From contig JAGOCU010000157.1 of assembly GCA_017998555.1 (NCBI GenBank), positions 1 through 5,925 of the forward strand: a stretch of DNA of 5,925 nucleotides, written 5' to 3'. The notes under the pieces were generated by a model. It made no database searches, was not told where the DNA came from, and saw only the letters and a list, made by a program, of their open reading frames with translations. Of the stretch, positions 4,961 through 5,925 are shown piece by piece. The DNA comes from Thermoflexales bacterium (lineage in GTDB: Bacteria; Chloroflexota; Anaerolineae; J036; Brachytrichaceae). Both the position numbers and the translations under genes were made by a program. Within the stretch, counting starts at the first letter, position 1. Every line of letters begins with the position of its first letter.

Positions 4961-5925
4961 ATGAAAATCACCCGCATCAGCACCCACGCCCTGCACCACC
5001 CGCTCCCGCGCGGGACGGGGCCGTCGACCTACTACTACCACTCGCGCAACACCCTGATTATCCGGATCGAAACGGATGCCGGTCTGGTTGGATGGGGTGA
5101 GACGTCCGCGTTTGGCGGCCTGCGCAGCCTGATTGAAGAGGTGTATGCGCCGGTATTGATCGGGCGCGATCCGCTCGAACATCGGGCGCTCTGGCGGGCG
5201 TTGTGGGGGCCGAACTTTGGGAATGGCCTGGCCCTGGGCGGGGTCGATATCGCCCTGGAGGACCTGCGCGGCAAAGCCCTTGGCCTGCCGGTGGCGGAGC
5301 TGTATGGCGGCCGCCTGCGCGGCAAGGTGATGGCCTACGCCTCGGCGATGAACTACATCGAGGGCGAGGATCCAGCCGTGCAATACCCGCGCGAAGCGGA
5401 GGCGCTTGTCGCGCAGGGTTTCAAGGCGCTCAAGATGCGCCTGGGCGGGCAGCCCCTGCGCCAGGACGTGGCCGCCGCCACCGCGGTGCGCAAGGCGGTC
5501 GGGCCGGATATCAAACTCATGGCGGATGGGAATGGCGCGTATACGTTGTCCAGCGCCATCCAGATGGGCCGCGAACTCGAGCGGCTCGGTTTCTACTGGT
5601 TCGAGGAGCCGCTGCCCCAGAGTGTGCCCGAGTACGCCGCGTATGAGACCCTGGCCCAGACCCTCGACATCGCCATTGCCGCCTGCGAAGGGCTGACCTC
5701 GCGCGGCCAGTTCAAGGAGGCGATCACCCGGCGGGCGATGGACATCGTCCAGCCCGATGTGAGCCTGGCCGGTGGAATTGGCGAATGCCTGTTTGTGGCC
5801 GAGATGGCCCGGCTGTGGGGGATCCCCTGCATGCCGCATTGCTGGGCGGGCGGGCCGGTCATCGCGGCGACAACCCACTTGCTCGCGCTGTTGCCGGACG
5901 CGTCGTGGGCGCGGACGACCGAGCC
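4961..5925 (+). CDS. Mandelate racemase/muconate lactonizing enzyme family protein (enolase superfamily), 3' end outside window
   Basis: The frame is open from ATG 4961 to the right edge, giving 321 residues of an expected 360-400. The MKITRIS start is typical of the N-terminal capping domain (about 1-115), and the rest is the TIM-barrel. Residues that match the mandelate racemase active site are Lys158 (KMR motif), metal ligands Asp189 (MADGNG), Glu215 (WFEEPLP) and Glu243 (ACEGL), and the Asp266/His293 dyad (QPDV, MPHCW), whose 27-residue spacing equals that of mandelate racemase Asp270/His297. Such enzymes abstract a proton next to a carboxylate, with Mg2+, in racemases and in acid-sugar dehydratases. 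The second residue of the usual Lys-x-Lys is Arg160. A sugar-acid dehydratase is my preferred guess from the transporter context; the substrate is unknown. It begins 5 bases after the ATPase stop with a weak Shine-Dalgarno, so translational coupling is likely. Confidence 0.9.
   Translation, partial: MKITRISTHALHHPLPRGTGPSTYYYHSRNTLIIRIETDAGLVGWGETSAFGGLRSLIEEVYAPVLIGRDPLEHRALWRALWGPNFGNGLALGGVDIALEDLRGKALGLPVAELYGGRLRGKVMAYASAMNYIEGEDPAVQYPREAEALVAQGFKALKMRLGGQPLRQDVAAATAVRKAVGPDIKLMADGNGAYTLSSAIQMGRELERLGFYWFEEPLPQSVPEYAAYETLAQTLDIAIAACEGLTSRGQFKEAITRRAMDIVQPDVSLAGGIGECLFVAEMARLWGIPCMPHCWAGGPVIAATTHLLALLPDASWARTTE

Noticed and set aside
4805..5878. Reverse-strand open frame of 357 codons opposite the enolase-superfamily gene
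   Set aside because: The + strand frame encodes a full set of active-site residues in correct order and spacing; the reverse frame has no recognisable feature.

Overview
This GC-rich window holds a carbohydrate ABC-transporter operon flanked by two partial catabolic genes, all on the + strand. The best taxonomic clue is the solute-binding protein: it has a Tat-type twin-arginine lipoprotein signal, a lipidation cysteine and a long Ala/Pro/Thr linker. That layout is common in Chloroflexota (Anaerolineae-like and related lineages), so I infer a Chloroflexota bacterium with moderate confidence. No RNA gene, mobile element or CRISPR array was seen.

Layout: (1) the 3' end of a Gfo/Idh/MocA-type oxidoreductase (1-429); (2) a 151-base gap with inverted repeats and a good ribosome binding site; (3) a sugar-binding lipoprotein gene (581-1960); (4) a 122-base gap carrying strong stem-loops, the best being a 14-bp stem with a GAAA tetraloop; (5) two permease genes of the MalF/UgpA and MalG/UgpE types (2083-3006, 3016-3852); (6) a MalK/UgpC/MsmK-type ATPase (3855-4955); (7) the first 321 codons of a mandelate racemase/muconate lactonizing (enolase superfamily) enzyme, running off the right edge (4961-5925).

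The last four genes are separated by only 9, 2 and 5 bases and are almost certainly co-transcribed. The 5' binding-protein gene is set apart by the hairpins, which fits a layout where binding protein is made in excess over membrane components. Working together, the lipoprotein would capture a sugar or sugar derivative outside the cell, the two permeases and ATPase dimer would import it, and the oxidoreductase and enolase-superfamily enzyme would oxidise and dehydrate (or epimerise) it. A sugar-acid or oxidised-sugar route is therefore plausible, but the substrate cannot be read from the sequence.

I see no radically new system. The points most worth a second look are the structured gap between binding protein and permease, the Lys-x-Arg variant of the catalytic motif in the enolase-superfamily enzyme, and the inverted repeats before the binding-protein gene.
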